Shown here one piece after another: positions 1 through 12,035 of a stretch of DNA of 64,000 nucleotides. Each line of letters opens with the position of its first letter. Position 1 is the first letter of the stretch. Where the stretch lies: the NCBI RefSeq assembly GCF_029227915.1, contig NC_079884.1, forward strand, positions 17,858,001 through 17,922,000. Direction: 5' to 3'. The notes below the pieces were generated by a model. The model saw nothing but the letters and a program-made list of their open reading frames with translations, did no database searches and was not told where the DNA came from. Both the position numbers and the translations under genes were made by a program. The DNA comes from Hydractinia symbiolongicarpus. Taxonomy: Eukaryota > Cnidaria > Hydrozoa > Anthoathecata > Hydractiniidae.

Positions 1-2060
1 ATTTAATTATTTTGGTATATATCTATTGCATATGCCCTCTAAAACAATATTATAATACAAAATGCAGAAAAAAACAGTTTACAACAAAAATCAGTTATTC
101 CAATGATATTGCATACACTCTTTCCTCACAAAAGCTTCACAAAGTGTAAAAAAAGGAATGGTTGTAGGAAGTACTTCTGATTCAACAAATATTTTTTGAC
201 TCTGTTTATGTTGTCCTTACCCATTAAATCTTACCCAAAATTTTAAAAAACTGCGATTTGGAACGCAACAAATATAAATAGAGAAGGATCAGCCATTTCG
301 TTATGTTGTACAGAGTCCTCCCTGGTAAGAATTTATACAAAATATAGAAAACACAGTTTGCAATGTGTAAAATCAAAACAACAAAATAAGTTCTATTAGT
401 ATATGTCATGTCATTGTCTTACACAAAATGTGCACCTTAAAGTTTCATAAGGCACAGCCTGTAAATTAAAAACAACTAAGATCAGGTATTTTGGTCTATT
501 TCATACCATCCTGTCCAAAGGATTTATATAAAATATGAAAATTGAATAGTAAAATAGAAATTTGCAAAATTCCAATTTTTTTATATACATATTATGCCTT
601 TTGCAACAATACGTTAACCGAAAATGTCAAAAAAAAGAAAAAATAGCTTACGTGAAAACCAAAATCAACGAAGTAGCTCTTTTGGTGTATTGAATACGAC
701 CATATGCACAAAGGTTTACACAATGTGTAAAAAAACGGTTGTGATTAGCATTTCTACATCAACAAACATCTGTTCTTTTAGCATACTGATTTATGTCTTT
801 GCCCACAAACTCTTGCATGAAAATGTCAAAAACATAAATTGGAAGAAATTAAATTTACATTTTAAAAATAAGTATTTCTGTACTTTATGTTTAGAATTTT
901 TTGCAGGAAAAGAACTTCGCAAGCCAAAAAAAGAATCAGGAAAATGTTTAAAATTTTCAGGGTTAATAACGTTTGATGGATTTTGTGGGAATTTTACATT
1001 TTGCACATATAATGTCAGTTGAATTTCTCATTTTAATATAAAAACAAGAATGGCTTACAAGGTGTAGAGTCAAATTCTACAAAAATTAATTCTTTCGGTA
1101 TATTGCATGATCCTTTTGCCACAAAAGTTAACACAAAAATTCAAAAAAACAAGAACAGAACAGTTGTATATATTATATACACTTCGTATTTTAATAGGAA
1201 TTCAATCCAGCCTTTTCTGTACATTTTTCACCCAAATCGTAAAAAATATTAATCCTTCCCCTGCCTCCCCCCCCAAAAAAAAAAAATAAAAATAAATAAT
1301 AAATAATCAAAATCCCATGTAAATAGTGCAACAAAATCAAAAAATTTGAAAAAGCTTTGTAAATTTTCCCCATACTGTCAAAAAACTCTGTCAAAAAAGA
1401 ATTAAAAAAAGCACAAGTTTTTTCGGTGCTAACAGGCATATAGTATTCCCTCAAAAAGTTTAAACTTTTCTTAAATAACACGAAATGTCATAAACAAAAA
1501 CATTTGAGTCAGAACATCTAGAACAACAAAAATTAGTACACTTAAATATTATATAATACTTTTTTAAAAGGTAGTGTGGTTTGTTATTTCTTCTAATTTA
1601 AGCTTAAAAGGTCAAGTCAAATAAGTTACAGCCATATTACTAGCAAAGACCACTAAGATAAGTACTACGACAGGTAGCTTACATGTATAAAGCAAAATAA
1701 AACTCACAGGTTAGCTAAGTACTGGGAATCTTAAGTTTGAAGATAACATTAGCTAGCTACATTAGCTAGCTGGTCAGTTAAATATAAACTGGAGACTTAG
1801 CTAGGTATAAAGAAAATGGCTACATATAAATAAATTCCTAGCTAGCTAACTAGTTGTTGCTGGTGGTGGTTGGCTTTATGATGCTAGCTAACAAACATGT
1901 CTTGCATCAATAATATCATTAAAACTGAAAAAAACAAAAACAAACCTTTTTAAATGTTTTTGTAAAGATTTATTTTGAAGGAAAGAGTAGACGAATACTT
2001 AAAAAGAACAGCCATCTTTTTTGCATACACAATTTACATTGCATTGTGTTACATTGTGGT
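1..2060. other. AT-rich non-coding DNA with degenerate short repeats
   Basis: No convincing gene. From 1 to about 1500 a loosely repeated block of roughly 100-130 bp recurs, with recognisable pieces such as 'ggtatattgca', 'cacaaaagtt', 'acacaaaatg' and 'atgtcaaaaa'. Similar pieces return near 3730-4030, 13640-14330 and 17880-18130, so this is an old dispersed or tandem repeat. Open frames here (for example 624-1022) are low-complexity Lys/Phe/Ser stretches with no family resemblance. Positions 1700-1880 are rich in GCTAGCTA runs. Confidence 0.5.
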
Positions 2061-5000
2061 AGGAACTTCAAACTTTTTATTTTTGTTTTGATCGTCAGGG
2101 GAAACTTGGAATTTTTAGCAAATAAAATAGCTTTACTTTGATCCCATGGTTTGGTTCATCCTATTAAAATTTTTATTTTGATCACGTAAACAAACAAAAC
2201 TCGCGGCTTTTCGCAACAAAGAAGACATTCATTTTCGGCAACATCAAATATTTTTTTCGGCGACATCAAAGAAAAATAAGCATATCAGCTTTGCCTGTCA
2301 CAGAGACTAGGCACTGGCGTATTATTAAGACTAGTCCATAAAGCCCGTGGAAAAATCCATTTAGGCAGGAGAACAATGTAAAAATTGGTTATTTTAGACT
2401 TTTTGCTGATGTCAGTAGTGCATATGCAAAAACAAATTCTATTGTGTAGAGGGTTTAAACATTTTGCTGACGTCAGCAATGACCCGTCAAAACTTTTTCT
2501 TTTCTTAGAAATTTGTATACCTGTTGCCTTCATCGTATACTTTTGACAAACGGATGCAGAGATATTAAGGTTTAAAAGTTCTTTGATGACGCTATTACCC
2601 ATTCATTCCGAAACGGATTCGGTGACCCGGGTTTGAGAAACATACCCAAATTGGTACCCGGTGGTCCCTAGTTACCCACGTGGTGAAACATCATTGACAT
2701 CACGACCTCGTTTCCAAGTTAGTTGGCCTCAAAATTTTAAGTGCTGTAATGGCTTCACATATGTTAATATATTTTTCGTTAATATTATTAACGTTAAAGT
2801 TTGGTAAATTACAGAACAATCTTAATGGCGATGTTTTACAGACTTTATCAAAGAAAATAGTGAAGAATATAATCCACTTTGCAAAAGTGACAGACAGACA
2901 GAACTGGCGTATTATTTAGACTCGTCAATAAAGCCGTGGAAGAATCCACACAGACAGAATAAAAATTTTGATGACGTCAGCAACCCATCCACAAAAAAAA
3001 ATAGAATCTTGTTTTCACGTTGCCTCTATTGTGTCGAGCTTAAACTGCTGATCAAGAAAATGTATGTTCGTGTGGTTTTGATGAGCGGTTATTGAGATAA
3101 AAGGGTTTAAAAATTGTGCTGACGTCAGCGAAGGCCCGTGAAAACACAAAGTTTTTTTTAAGAAATTTATATACCTATTGCCTTCCTCCTATGGATCTTG
3201 AAACGCTGATCAAGAAAATGTATAGGATCATGTACTTTTGACAAACGGTTGCAGAGATATTGGGGTTCAAAGAGTTTTTGGTGACGTCATCAACCTGTCA
3301 ATTCCGAAACGGATTTGGGGACCCAGTTTTGGGAGAATTACCCAAATGACCCAAAGTGCTAGGTTGTCCCTAGTTACCCACGCGGTGAAAAATCATTGAC
3401 GTCACCACCTCGTTTCCAAGTTATTAGGCCTCAAAATTTTAGGTGCACTGTAATGGCTTCATTAATTTAATATACTTTTCTTTGACGTTAATATTAGTTT
3501 AACGTTGAAGTTTGGTAAATTACAGAACAATTTTATAGGTGATGTTTTATAGACTTTATTGAAGAAAATTATGAAAAATATAATCGACTTTGCAAAAGTG
3601 ACAGACAGACACACGGAAGTGGCGTATTATTATAGAGACTAGTCGATAAGGCCTGTGGAAAAATCCACTTAGGCAAAAGGCCAATGAAAAAATAGGTTGC
3701 TTTAGATGTTTTGCTGACGCCAGCAGTGCATATACAAAAAAAAAGTTCTTAAAATCTTACACCAAATGTCAAATGTCAAATCGCATTAAATCCTCCACAC
3801 AAATCTTACACAAAATAAAAAAGAACAGCTTGCAAGGTGCAAAATAGTCGATAAAAAGTTACAACAATGACACTCACAACACCCACAAAACCTACAGTAA
3901 GAACACCGACAGTTACAACACCGACAGTCACAACACGGATAATAACAATGTTAGAAATAGCGCATCTCAAACATGTACATCTTATAAGTGATTATGTTGA
4001 AAACCCTCAGTATCTTATTCTGAAATGTCAAAAAGGAGGCAAAAGGGTTGACAGCCTTGATACTCTGGATAATTAGTCCGGATTAATAGTCCAAATTAAT
4101 GGTCGGAGTGGCAAGGTCGAAAATGTCGATTTTTTGCAGTGGCGAAGATTGTGGTAAAAAGGGTCGTCACTTTAAAAAGATGTATAAAAAGGTTGGTAGG
4201 ACGATGTTTCAGCATTGTTCAGGCATGGTAAGAGGTATAAGCAGCGATGCGCAGCCAACATACCATTTTGCGTGAAAGACAGACAGACGTATACGGATAA
4301 TATAATATATAAATATAATCCACTTTGCAAAAGTCACAAACAGACACAAGGAAGTTTCGTATTATTATATAGACTAGTCGATAAATCCCGTGGAGTAATC
4401 CACTTAGGTTTTTTTTTGCTGACGTCAGCAGTGCAAATACAAAATAAATATAATTTTTTAGAAATTTGTATACCTGTTGCCTTCATCGTATAGATCTTGA
4501 AATGCTGATCAAGAAAATGTATATGATCATGTATCTTTGACAAACGGCTGCAGAGATATCAAGGTTTAAAGGTTTTTTGATGACGTCATCAAACCGTCCA
4601 TTCCGAAACGGATTCGGGGACCCAGGTTTGGGAAAATTACCCAAATTGGTCCTAGGTGGTCCCTAGTTACCCACACGGTGAAAAATCATTGACGTCACCA
4701 CCTCGTTTCCAAGTTATTTGGCCTCGAAGTTTTAGGTGCACTGTAATGGCTTCATTAATTTAATATAGGATATTGACGTTAAAGTAGTGTTATTTTCGTC
4801 GCGTCGTAACGTCAGAAAATTTAACATATTAGACATGCATTTTTCGGCAACATCAAAGGAAAATGGAGACATCCACTTTGCCTGTTACAGACACACGGAA
4901 CTGGCGTATTATTATAGAGACTAGTCAATAAGGCCCGTGGAAAAATCCACTAAGGCGCAGAAAAACAATGGAAAATTAGGTTGCTTTAGATTTTTTGCTG

Positions 5001-5661
5001 ACGTCAGCAGTGCATATACAAAAAGAAAATTGGTGAAATTTAATCATTTGTTGTCTGTAATGTGCAGAGGTTAAAACCCTTATCAAAATAATGTATAGTA
5101 TCGTATGTTTTTGAAAAGAGCCTAAGGAGATATAGGGTATAAAAATTTTGCTGACGTCAGCAAAGTTCCTACCAAAAGTTCCAAAGAAAAATTTCTTCAC
5201 AAATTCGTACACCCGTTGCATTCATCATATAGATCTTGAAATGCTGATCAAGAAAATGTATAGGAACATGAACTTTTGACAAACGGTTGCAGAGATATTG
5301 GGGTTTGTAGGTTTTGTGATGACGCCATCAACCCGTCCATTCCGAAACGGATTCAAGGACCCAGGTTTGGGAAACTTACCCAAATTGGTCCCAGGTGGTC
5401 CCTAGTTACCCACGCGGTGAAAAATCATTGACGTCACCACCTCGTTTCCAAGTTATTTGGCCTCAAAGTTTTAAGTGCACTGTAACGGCTTCAATAATTT
5501 AATATAGGATATTGACGTTAAAGTAATATTATTGACGTCGCGCCGTAACGTCAGAAAATTTAACATATTGGATATGCATTTTTCGGCAACATCAAAGGAA
5601 AATGACGATATCCACTTTGCCTGTTACAGACACACGGAACTGGCTTATTAATATATAGATG
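2060..5661 (+). repeat. Repeat A array: about five head-to-tail copies, TGACGTCA-rich
   Basis: A dispersed repeat of about 550-750 bp occurs in tandem, with junctions near 2335, 2921, 3639, 4372 and 4921 and an end at 5661; part of another copy precedes 2335. Each copy runs from 'ataaggcccgtgg' through blocks around 'ttgctgacgtcagcaa', 'gatcaagaaaatgtatag', 'tccattccgaaacggattc' and 'ttacccacgcggtgaaaaa' to 'ctttgcctgttacagac' and 'cgtattattatagagactag'. Copies begin TC and end CTAG at several junctions, which recalls Helitron termini, but I found no convincing 3' hairpin, so the class is left open. No coding capacity is seen. More copies lie at 9182-9823 plus 13061-13560 and at 15010-16035. 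Confidence 0.7.
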
Positions 5662-5818
5662 GCTAACTGACACTGCAAGCAATATCCTCAGAATCCATAA
5701 ATTTTCAAAATTGTGAGAAGTTACTTTTACGAAATAAGTACCCATTTTTAAAATTAGAGAGAAGGACAAGAAAAGGCAAAGATCGTGAAACAATCTTCTT
5801 TCAAAAATTAGTTCCTTA

Positions 5819-6835
5819 AGGCAGAAATACACTATCATTTTTCAATGATCATTTTCCAATAAAACATTCCAATGACATTAAAAATGACAAATTTTGGCGC
5901 AAATACACTATCATGTTTTTCTTTGCAACATGACCTCTGAAAAAGAAATAGCAGCTGCTGTTGTTGTGTATATTTTATCAAAAAAGAGAGCCAAACGTAG
6001 GAAAAGAAAGCAAAGAAAAATGTTTAGACACCATGTACGGAAGCAACAACTACAGAAATGACGCGAAAGATATCAGGGATAAATTTTGTGCGTACTTTAA
6101 CTCCCCCGGTGCTGTTCCATGGCAAGAAAAATTTGTCTGAAATTTATACCCACCATCGAAGAAGTTGTTTTTCTTGGGACGATGGAGTCACGTAGGAATA
6201 GCAAGGACTGAAAGTATGGCCATTTACTTTCGTAAACATCATCTCGTCCTGCTCCACTTTTGTTGCTGTTGTTTACTTTCTTCAATTCTGAGCTGAAATA
6301 ACTTCGCAGTGTATTTATTTTACTCCTCACTACTTTCTCTAAAAAGAAAAACAGATCATAAAAACATGCACGTTTTTCTTTTCTCATCCAAACCATTCGA
6401 AATAACACAAACCTTCCATTCCTAGTCTACCTTTGAATATCACATAACTTTTTGCCTTCTCGTTTCTGTCCTTATAGAAAGGGGATTTAACATCCCACAA
6501 ACTGGGCTGGCTTCTTCAAATCTCAATAAAATTTTTGGTCGCTTCTTGCGTCTTCATTCTCGGGTGAATTACTTGTTCAAATCTTTGTTTTTTAACTATG
6601 TTTACGCCTAAACTACATCGCGTGCAACAAACACGTGTGCGAAAACAATGGATTCGATTTAAAACAATAAAAAAAAAATGTCATTGAAAAATTAAAAGTT
6701 GAACATGTTCAACTTTTAATTTTTAAGGATCATTGGAAATGAGAGTGTAAAAAATGACATTTTTTCTGTATACACTGTCACTTTTCAATGATAATTGGAA
6801 AATGATCATTGAAAAATGATAGTGTATTTCAGCCT
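5819..6835. mobile_element. PIF/Harbinger-type deletion derivative with 3-bp TSD
   Basis: Inverted ends of about 40 bp start AGGC(A/T)GAAATACAC on both sides and include 'tttttcaatgatcatt'. The element is flanked by TTA at 5816-5818 and 6836-6838, the TWA-type duplication expected of PIF/Harbinger elements. Near the left end an open reading starts at about 5931 (+) with a short Arg/Lys-rich N-terminus like that of Harbinger transposases. On the minus strand two pieces of a MADF-type protein remain. The catalytic DDE region is missing, so this is a non-autonomous derivative about 1 kb long. Confidence 0.7.
6097..6553 (-). pseudogene. MADF-domain protein remnant of the Harbinger derivative
   Basis: Two minus-strand pieces resemble one MADF DNA-binding domain. 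The upstream piece (about 6430-6550) reads FIEI, an in-frame stop, then 'SQPSLWDVKSPFYK'. The downstream piece (about 6165-6330) contains 'LRSYFSSELKKV' and 'KSGAGRDDVYESKWPYF', closely matching the MADF protein of the Harbinger element at 30.2-32.6 kb. The pieces are separated by non-coding sequence that may be an intron. The in-frame stop argues for a dead gene. In intact Harbinger elements such a Myb/MADF protein works with the transposase in nuclear import and end binding. Confidence 0.6.
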
Positions 6836-6839
6836 TTAC

Positions 6840-7110
6840 GGTTTTTGAACATAAAACTGATATACAGATAAATGCAAGTTTGTTACTTTTGTCAATAAAG
6901 TTGCATACAATGTTTCCTCTTGAACTGTAATACTGAGACATTGGTCATATTCTCATGCAGACAGCTAAGAAGAATGGATAAATCCATATCTTCAGACCTG
7001 TTTGTAGGAATAGACCAGATATTAAATAAACAAGAAACAAGAATTGTATCAACCAGAGGATGGAGGTTCAAGCCATGCATTAGCTGTGAGTAACATGCAA
7101 CACCAAAAGA
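6840..7110. other. Intronic or intergenic sequence, no exon recognised
   Basis: The frame read into this stretch from the RINT1-like exon continues only by chance. I see no family motif and no second donor/acceptor pair that I would defend. Confidence 0.4.
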
Positions 7111-7115
7111 CTTAC

Positions 7116-7326
7116 AGTTCTGTTCCAAGCCCAACCAGTGTTCTAGAAATACATCTTGCAGCAACACTTGAAGGCAGCCATTGGAGGTTCCAGTGAGTGT
7201 AGTGAGTTCTTTTTTAAACATTAATGTTTCGTCGATGTAGTGCGCAAGCAATACGTCTGTCTCAATTACTTCATTTAACGTTACAGCAAGTTTCTCTTCA
7301 CAAAGCTTTAACAATTCACTGATAAT
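7116..7326 (-). CDS. RINT1: RINT1/Tip20-like exon (downstream of the two)
   Basis: This minus-strand exon lies between an AG acceptor (just above 7326) and a GTAAGT donor (7110-7115). Its translation contains 'LKLCEEKLAVTLNEVI', 'LLAHYIDETLMFKKEL' and 'CLQVLLQDVFLEHWLGLE', in the order and spacing expected of the RINT1/Tip20 C-terminal domain. RINT1 is part of the NRZ (Dsl1-type) tethering complex at the endoplasmic reticulum, acting in Golgi-to-ER vesicle capture. The exon is 211 nt and leaves phase 1. Reading-frame continuation past the donor (to 6892) is intron read-through. No following exon was identified with confidence in 6840-7110. Confidence 0.7.
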
Positions 7327-7427
7327 CTGTGTCTAAATATTACAATGATACAGACCACTATGACGCTATGGTGATACAATGATAATAATTCACAACTTTG
7401 ACTTCATATCAAATAATTTCTGTTTAC

Positions 7428-7535
7428 CTTTATATTTAGATCCAAACTTTCATCTACAATCGTTTGGACATAATCAGAGTAAAACTGTTCATGGTCACGT
7501 ATCCAGTTGATTACTTGTGTGTAATACCACTCTGG
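7428..7535 (-). CDS. RINT1: RINT1/Tip20-like exon, PEWYxxQV motif
   Basis: A 108-nt exon of exactly 36 codons, bounded on the minus strand by an AG acceptor above 7535 and a GTAAAC donor below 7428, phase 0 at both ends. It encodes 'PEWYYTQVINWIRDHEQFY' and ends 'DESLDLNIK', matching the PEWY-x-x-QV segment diagnostic of RINT1. It joins in frame to the exons at 8381-8455 and 7116-7326, which supports one gene. Too short for an ORF search. Confidence 0.75.
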
Positions 7536-7539
7536 CTAA

Positions 7540-8380
7540 AACATAACAGCATAGGTACCCAGTGGTAAAACATATACTAACATGATGTTGAGTATCATGG
7601 CTTATCTGTATTGACATACTCTACTGAGAATTTACACCAATCAAAACTCTGATCATGACAAGATAATATTGTCAGTAAATATAGTGTTTAGTGTACAGGG
7701 TGACCACTAATAAAATGAGAACAAAAGTAAGGATATTAAGGAAAATTAAGGAGACACTTGACATTTTTAAGGGTATTTTTCTGCGAACAAGAATAAAAAA
7801 TTTAAAAAATAAGGATAATTAAGGAGAAAACTAATTTAAGTTCTCCATCTTTAATGCTACATACTATGTTCTTTGATAAGAAAATTATACATATTATACA
7901 AGTATACATATAAATTATGCCCTGAAAGATAGAAAATATAGGATTTCAGGTAACAGAGAAATATGTCTTATTTCACTGGTGATGAACAATCCATAAACAC
8001 ATTACCAAAAACGTTACGATCGGAAAAATTAAGAAATAAGGAGAAATTAGGGAGAATAGCTAAAATTTCAATTTTTTTAAGCATATTTAAGTACTTTTAA
8101 GGAGATTTTTTGTTTAAGGTTATTTAAGGTATTTAAGGAGGAGTGGCCACTCAATGTCACAATTCCAGACTGAAAATAAACACACCACGTGCAGCTATAT
8201 ATACAAATTGTCAGACGGCTTTTTTTTTGTTTTTATTTTGCGTTGATAAAAAGGATATGCGCACACATTTCTATTAAAAAAAAATATAAACAAAAACCAC
8301 AGTAGTCAAATAAATCCTTCATTGTTGTCGTTTGTAGTTCATATAAACATGCGATACTTAAAATCAATCAAAAAATTCAC
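7540..8380. other. Intron of the RINT1-like gene, AT-rich
   Basis: This separates two RINT1-like exons. It contains repeated 'aaggata/attaagga(g)' words (7720-8150), which suggest a local low-complexity repeat. No gene. Confidence 0.5.
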
Positions 8381-8455
8381 CTTTTTGATGTTATTTGTGT
8401 GCTTTTCTCCATAGAAATGGAAATGGAAACGTTTCACCATAGGCTTCACTAAGAG
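8381..8455 (-). CDS. RINT1: RINT1/Tip20-like exon, HFxFYGEK motif
   Basis: A 75-nt, 25-codon exon on the minus strand with an AG acceptor above 8455 and a GTGAAT donor below 8381, phase 0 at both ends. It encodes 'PMVKRFHFHFYGEKHTNN', matching the conserved (K/R)RF-x-(Y/F)HF-x-G segment immediately N-terminal to PEWY in RINT1 proteins. Upstream exons must lie at higher coordinates. The next candidates are near 22.1-22.8 kb, so the intervening intron would hold most of the repeats of 9-21 kb. Confidence 0.7.
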
Positions 8456-8523
8456 CTGTGAAACAAGAGAAATATCACCTTCCCTTGATCTGATTATATG
8501 TTAAGAATACAAGCATAAAAATA

Positions 8524-9095
8524 TTGACAAAAAACAAAACTCGATCGATATACACAATGTTAACTGTATATGGATCGAGTTGTGTTGTGACATCCGAATA
8601 TACAGTAGTGTCCCAATTAAAGCCATACAGAAGTTACAACTACTTATTTGATAATGTAACAGAATGTGAGACAAGAAATGTTCGCTTCTATATAACACTT
8701 GTTAATAAACTGAAAGATCTTGATGCTGTGGCTGGTATATACTTGCAACATTTTTTAAAAACCACATCCAATTTAAGCTCTCCTAAATTTATTGCCACGC
8801 AATGCATAATTACCAACTTTAGTAGAACTATTTTGCCAAGATACTGACAGAAAACAAATATAGACTGCAAGGATACAGTGGTTTGAGTTTTGCTAAACAC
8901 AATAAAATTTTCCTAAAGTTTGATTCTGTGTCTTCTTTCTTGCTAAACAAGGGTGATGATATTCCAGTAGGAAATGGGTACTTCATTGCTATTAACAATG
9001 CGTCGAACTCACTAAACAAAGAAGAAATAAAAACAAAATCAATAAATAAGTCTTTACTTAATTCCAACCTTGAACATATTGTGAATACTTATTAA
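8524..9095 (+). pseudogene. Uncharacterised broken ORF pair, family not recognised
   Basis: A frame of 107 codons (8524-8847) is followed, in another frame, by about 80 open codons ending at 9095. Reading across a frame change near 8830-8840 gives a plausible continuous protein of about 190 residues of mixed, non-repetitive composition. That suggests a disrupted gene or retro-copy fragment. I recognise no domain. It is on the strand opposite the RINT1-like exons and would lie in that gene's intron. A chance open frame in AT-rich DNA is the alternative. Confidence 0.25.
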
Positions 9096-9181
9096 AATAC
9101 TTATTAAAATACAAAATAAAAATTGCAAAACTATTTACATGCATTGTTACTATCTCGCCTGCGAGGATAGTAATAATGCAT

Positions 9182-9823
9182 AAATTTAAAAAATTTGCTG
9201 ACGTCGGCAAAGACGTGCCATAAAACATTTTTTTTAGAGCTTCGTATATCTGTTGCCTTTATTGTATAGGTCTTGAAACGCTGATCAAGACAATGTATAG
9301 ATTTTTAGGTGCAGTGTAATGGTTTCACTAAGGTTAATGTGGAGAGGTTAAAACACTGATGAGAAAAATGCATAGGATCATGGGTTTTCCAGGAACGTAT
9401 AAGGAAATATAAGGGTTTGAAAATTTTGCTGCAACCCGCAAAAGCATAAAAATGTCTTCATCGTATAGATCTTGAAACGCTGATCAAGAAAAAGTATAGG
9501 TTCATGTGTCTTTTACAAACGGTTGCAGAAATATTGGGTTTAAAGGTTTCATGAAGATGTCATGAACCGTCCATTCCGAAACGGATTCAAGGACCCAGGT
9601 TTGGAAAAATTACCTAAGTTGGTCCTAGGTGGTCCTAAGTTACCCACGCGGTGAAAAATCATTGATCTCACCACCTTGTTTCAAGTTATTTGCCCTCAAA
9701 GTTTTAGGTGCACTGTAATGGCTTCATTAATTTAATATAGCATATTAATGTTAAAGTAGTGTTATTTTTGTCGCGTCGTAACGTCAAAAAATTTAGCATA
9801 TTAGACATGCATTATTCGGTGAC
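9182..9823 (+). repeat. Repeat A copy, left part (split by retrotransposon)
   Basis: This has the same blocks as the 2.06-5.66 kb array, including 'gatcaagaaaa', 'tccattccgaaacggattc' and 'acccacgcggtgaaaaatc'. It is interrupted near 9823 by the non-LTR element and resumes at about 13061 with 'acatcaaagaaaaataag', exactly the word expected next in the repeat. This shows the retrotransposon inserted into a pre-existing copy. Confidence 0.7.
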
Positions 9824-10009
9824 ATCATCATCATCATCATCATCATTCTCGGCTTAACGTCCGTTTTCCATGCTAGCATGGGTTGGACGGGGTATATTAA
9901 TGACCCTCTTCCAATCTGATCTAGACTGTGTTAGATCTAACCTCCACGTCTGTCCTTATAACCTCCTGCCAAGTCTTTCTCGGTCTGCCTCTGGGCTTTG
10001 CCCCAGGAA

Positions 10010-10423
10010 CTATAAGTCTCTACACTTTCTTACCCAATTATCCTCCTCCATTCTTTCCAAGTGCCACAGCCAATTTAATCTTCTTATCTGGATAACATCT
10101 TTAAGTCTACGGAGACTTAGCCTGCTTCTTAGCTCATCTGAACTCTTTCTGTCTCTCAGACTGGCGTTACACATCCACCTAACCATTCTCATATCATTCC
10201 TTTCTAAACGGTCAAGATCTTCCTGCTTCACTGCCCACATCTCACTACCGTACAACATAACACTTCTTACACAGGTCAACAAAGGAAGTAACTCTCTGAC
10301 CTTTTTCCAAGCAGAACCTATCCTGCAAGTAACACTTCTTCCAACACCACCTTCACTGCCCAACATATCACCTAAGTAACAGAAGTTCTCGACTATCTCT
10401 AACGAGCCACTGTTGTACATCAT
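10010..10423 (-). pseudogene. C-terminal region of non-LTR copy 1
   Basis: It continues the element after the Cys-rich stop, in another frame: 'VENFCYLGDMLGSEGG', 'SVMLYGSEMWAVKQEDL', 'ERNDMRMVRWMCN' and 'RRLNWLWHLERMEEDNW'. The conserved 'LNWLGH' is mutated to LNWLWH. Relative to copy 2, about 30-40 residues are missing between the 'ELLPLLT' and 'CVRSVML' segments. The remaining 3' sequence down to 9846 contains the terminal 'GRP..TW' region with disruptions. Confidence 0.7.
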
Positions 10424-10464
10424 TAAAGCTGAATGTCAGCTCTTAACCTTCCACTAATACTACT

Positions 10465-11688
10465 TCACTTCTTATGTACCCAATGCTTGCAAGTTTGACA
10501 AAAAATTGAGTTACTACCAACCCCTTTCCTGCAAACTCCACAAGGCCACTTTCCAACTACAAGGTCACACTTGGCTGCAATGCTACTAATCATGATTTTA
10601 CACTTTTCTGTGTTTACCTTTAGCCCTTTCTCTTCTAGTCCTTTCTTCCACTTCTCAAACTTTTCAACTAATTCTTCCATCGACTCTGCTATGAGAACCA
10701 AATCATCTGCATACAATAACTCCCATGGACAACCTGTTCTGAACTCCATCGACAGCGCTTCTAAGACTAGAACAAACAACAAAGGACTAAGTACAGAACC
10801 CTGATGTACACCAACATTTACACTAAGTTCATCACTAAGTGAATCGTTAATCCTGACACGACTTTTTGCATTGCTGTACATAGACTGTACCATCGGAACT
10901 AGCCACTCATCCACACCTAATTTTCTCATAGCCCACCAAATAACTTTACGTGGCACTCTATCAAAAGCTTTCTCTAAATCTACAAAGGCAAAATAGAGAT
11001 TCTTTCTCTTTCCTAAATACTTTTCCTGAAGCTGGCTGAGTAAAAATATTGCATCTGTAGTGCCACACCCTGGAACAAAACCAAATTGCATCTTATCTAT
11101 ATCAATTCTTTCTCTAAGTAACTTATCAATCACTCTTTCAATAACTTTCATTACTTGATCAACCAACTTCAAACCTCTATAGTTACCCCTTTCTAATGGA
11201 TCACCCTTGCCCTTGAAGCAATTCACTATTACACTCGACTGCCACTCACTCGGAATAGCACCATCCTTTATAATCTGGTTAGCAAGACTTGTAATAAGCT
11301 TAACTCCAATATATCCAGATGCTTTTACCATCTCTGCAACAATACCTGATACTCCTGCAGCCTTGCCAATCTTCAATTTCTTAATAGCCTCCACCACCCA
11401 TTCTGTCTTGATCTGCATAGCTGGCCCTTCTACAACATCATCGTCAGACACATCCCAATCAAACTCAGTGTCAAGCAACCTCTGATAATAATTCCTCCAA
11501 GCTACCCTTTTCTCCTCCTCTGTGCTAGCCAAAACACCTTCATCATTACGTATACACTTCTCACCTACAACATCTTGATTAGTCTTCTTCATTTGCTTTG
11601 CTATCTTGAATACCTCATGGTGCTGGTCTTCCCTTCTTAACACATCTGCAAATCTGTTTCTCTCTGCTTCTGATTTTGCCTTATACAC
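10465..11688 (-). pseudogene. Reverse transcriptase core of non-LTR copy 1
   Basis: An uninterrupted stretch of about 407 codons holding the RT fingers and palm: 'KIGKAAGVSGIVAEM', 'NYRGLKLVDQVMKV', 'FAFVDLEKAFDRVP' (catalytic motif A), 'HQGSVLSPLLFVLVLEAL' (motif B) and 'LLYADDLVLIAES' (catalytic YADD). It ends in a Cys-rich motif 'CGVCRKGVGSNSIFCQTC' followed by HWVHKK and a TGA. The same TGA is present at the same place in copy 2. The piece begins at an internal Met; sequence above 11688 also resembles RT-linker coding with stops. Confidence 0.8.
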
Positions 11689-12035
11689 TGCTGTATGAGC
11701 ACGACGCTTAGCTTCTAAGTAAATATTTTTACTACCACCTGACTTCCACTCTTTCCAAAGTTTCCTCTTTTCCTTTATACGCTGGTCAACCTCATTATTC
11801 TACCACCAAGTCCGTCTATGTCTAGCTGGTCCTTTCGTCCACCCACAGGTATCATCAGAAACTTCTAGAAGACAATTCTTCAAAGTAGTCCTGCTGAACT
11901 GTTGCACTAAATTGTCTTGCTACAATCTCTTCCTTCAGCTTCCAGACTTTTCAACGGGCCTGTACTTTCCCTTAGCTTCTCTAACACTCTTTAAGATAAT
12001 ATCACAAACCAGCAACCTATGCTGGGAAACACACT

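Noticed and set aside
624-1022. 132-codon open frame
   Set aside because: Low-complexity Lys/Phe/Ser sequence in degenerate AT-rich repeats, no family resemblance.
2335-5661. Firm Helitron call for repeat A
   Set aside because: TC and CTAG termini are suggestive, but no 3' hairpin or Rep/helicase gene was found.
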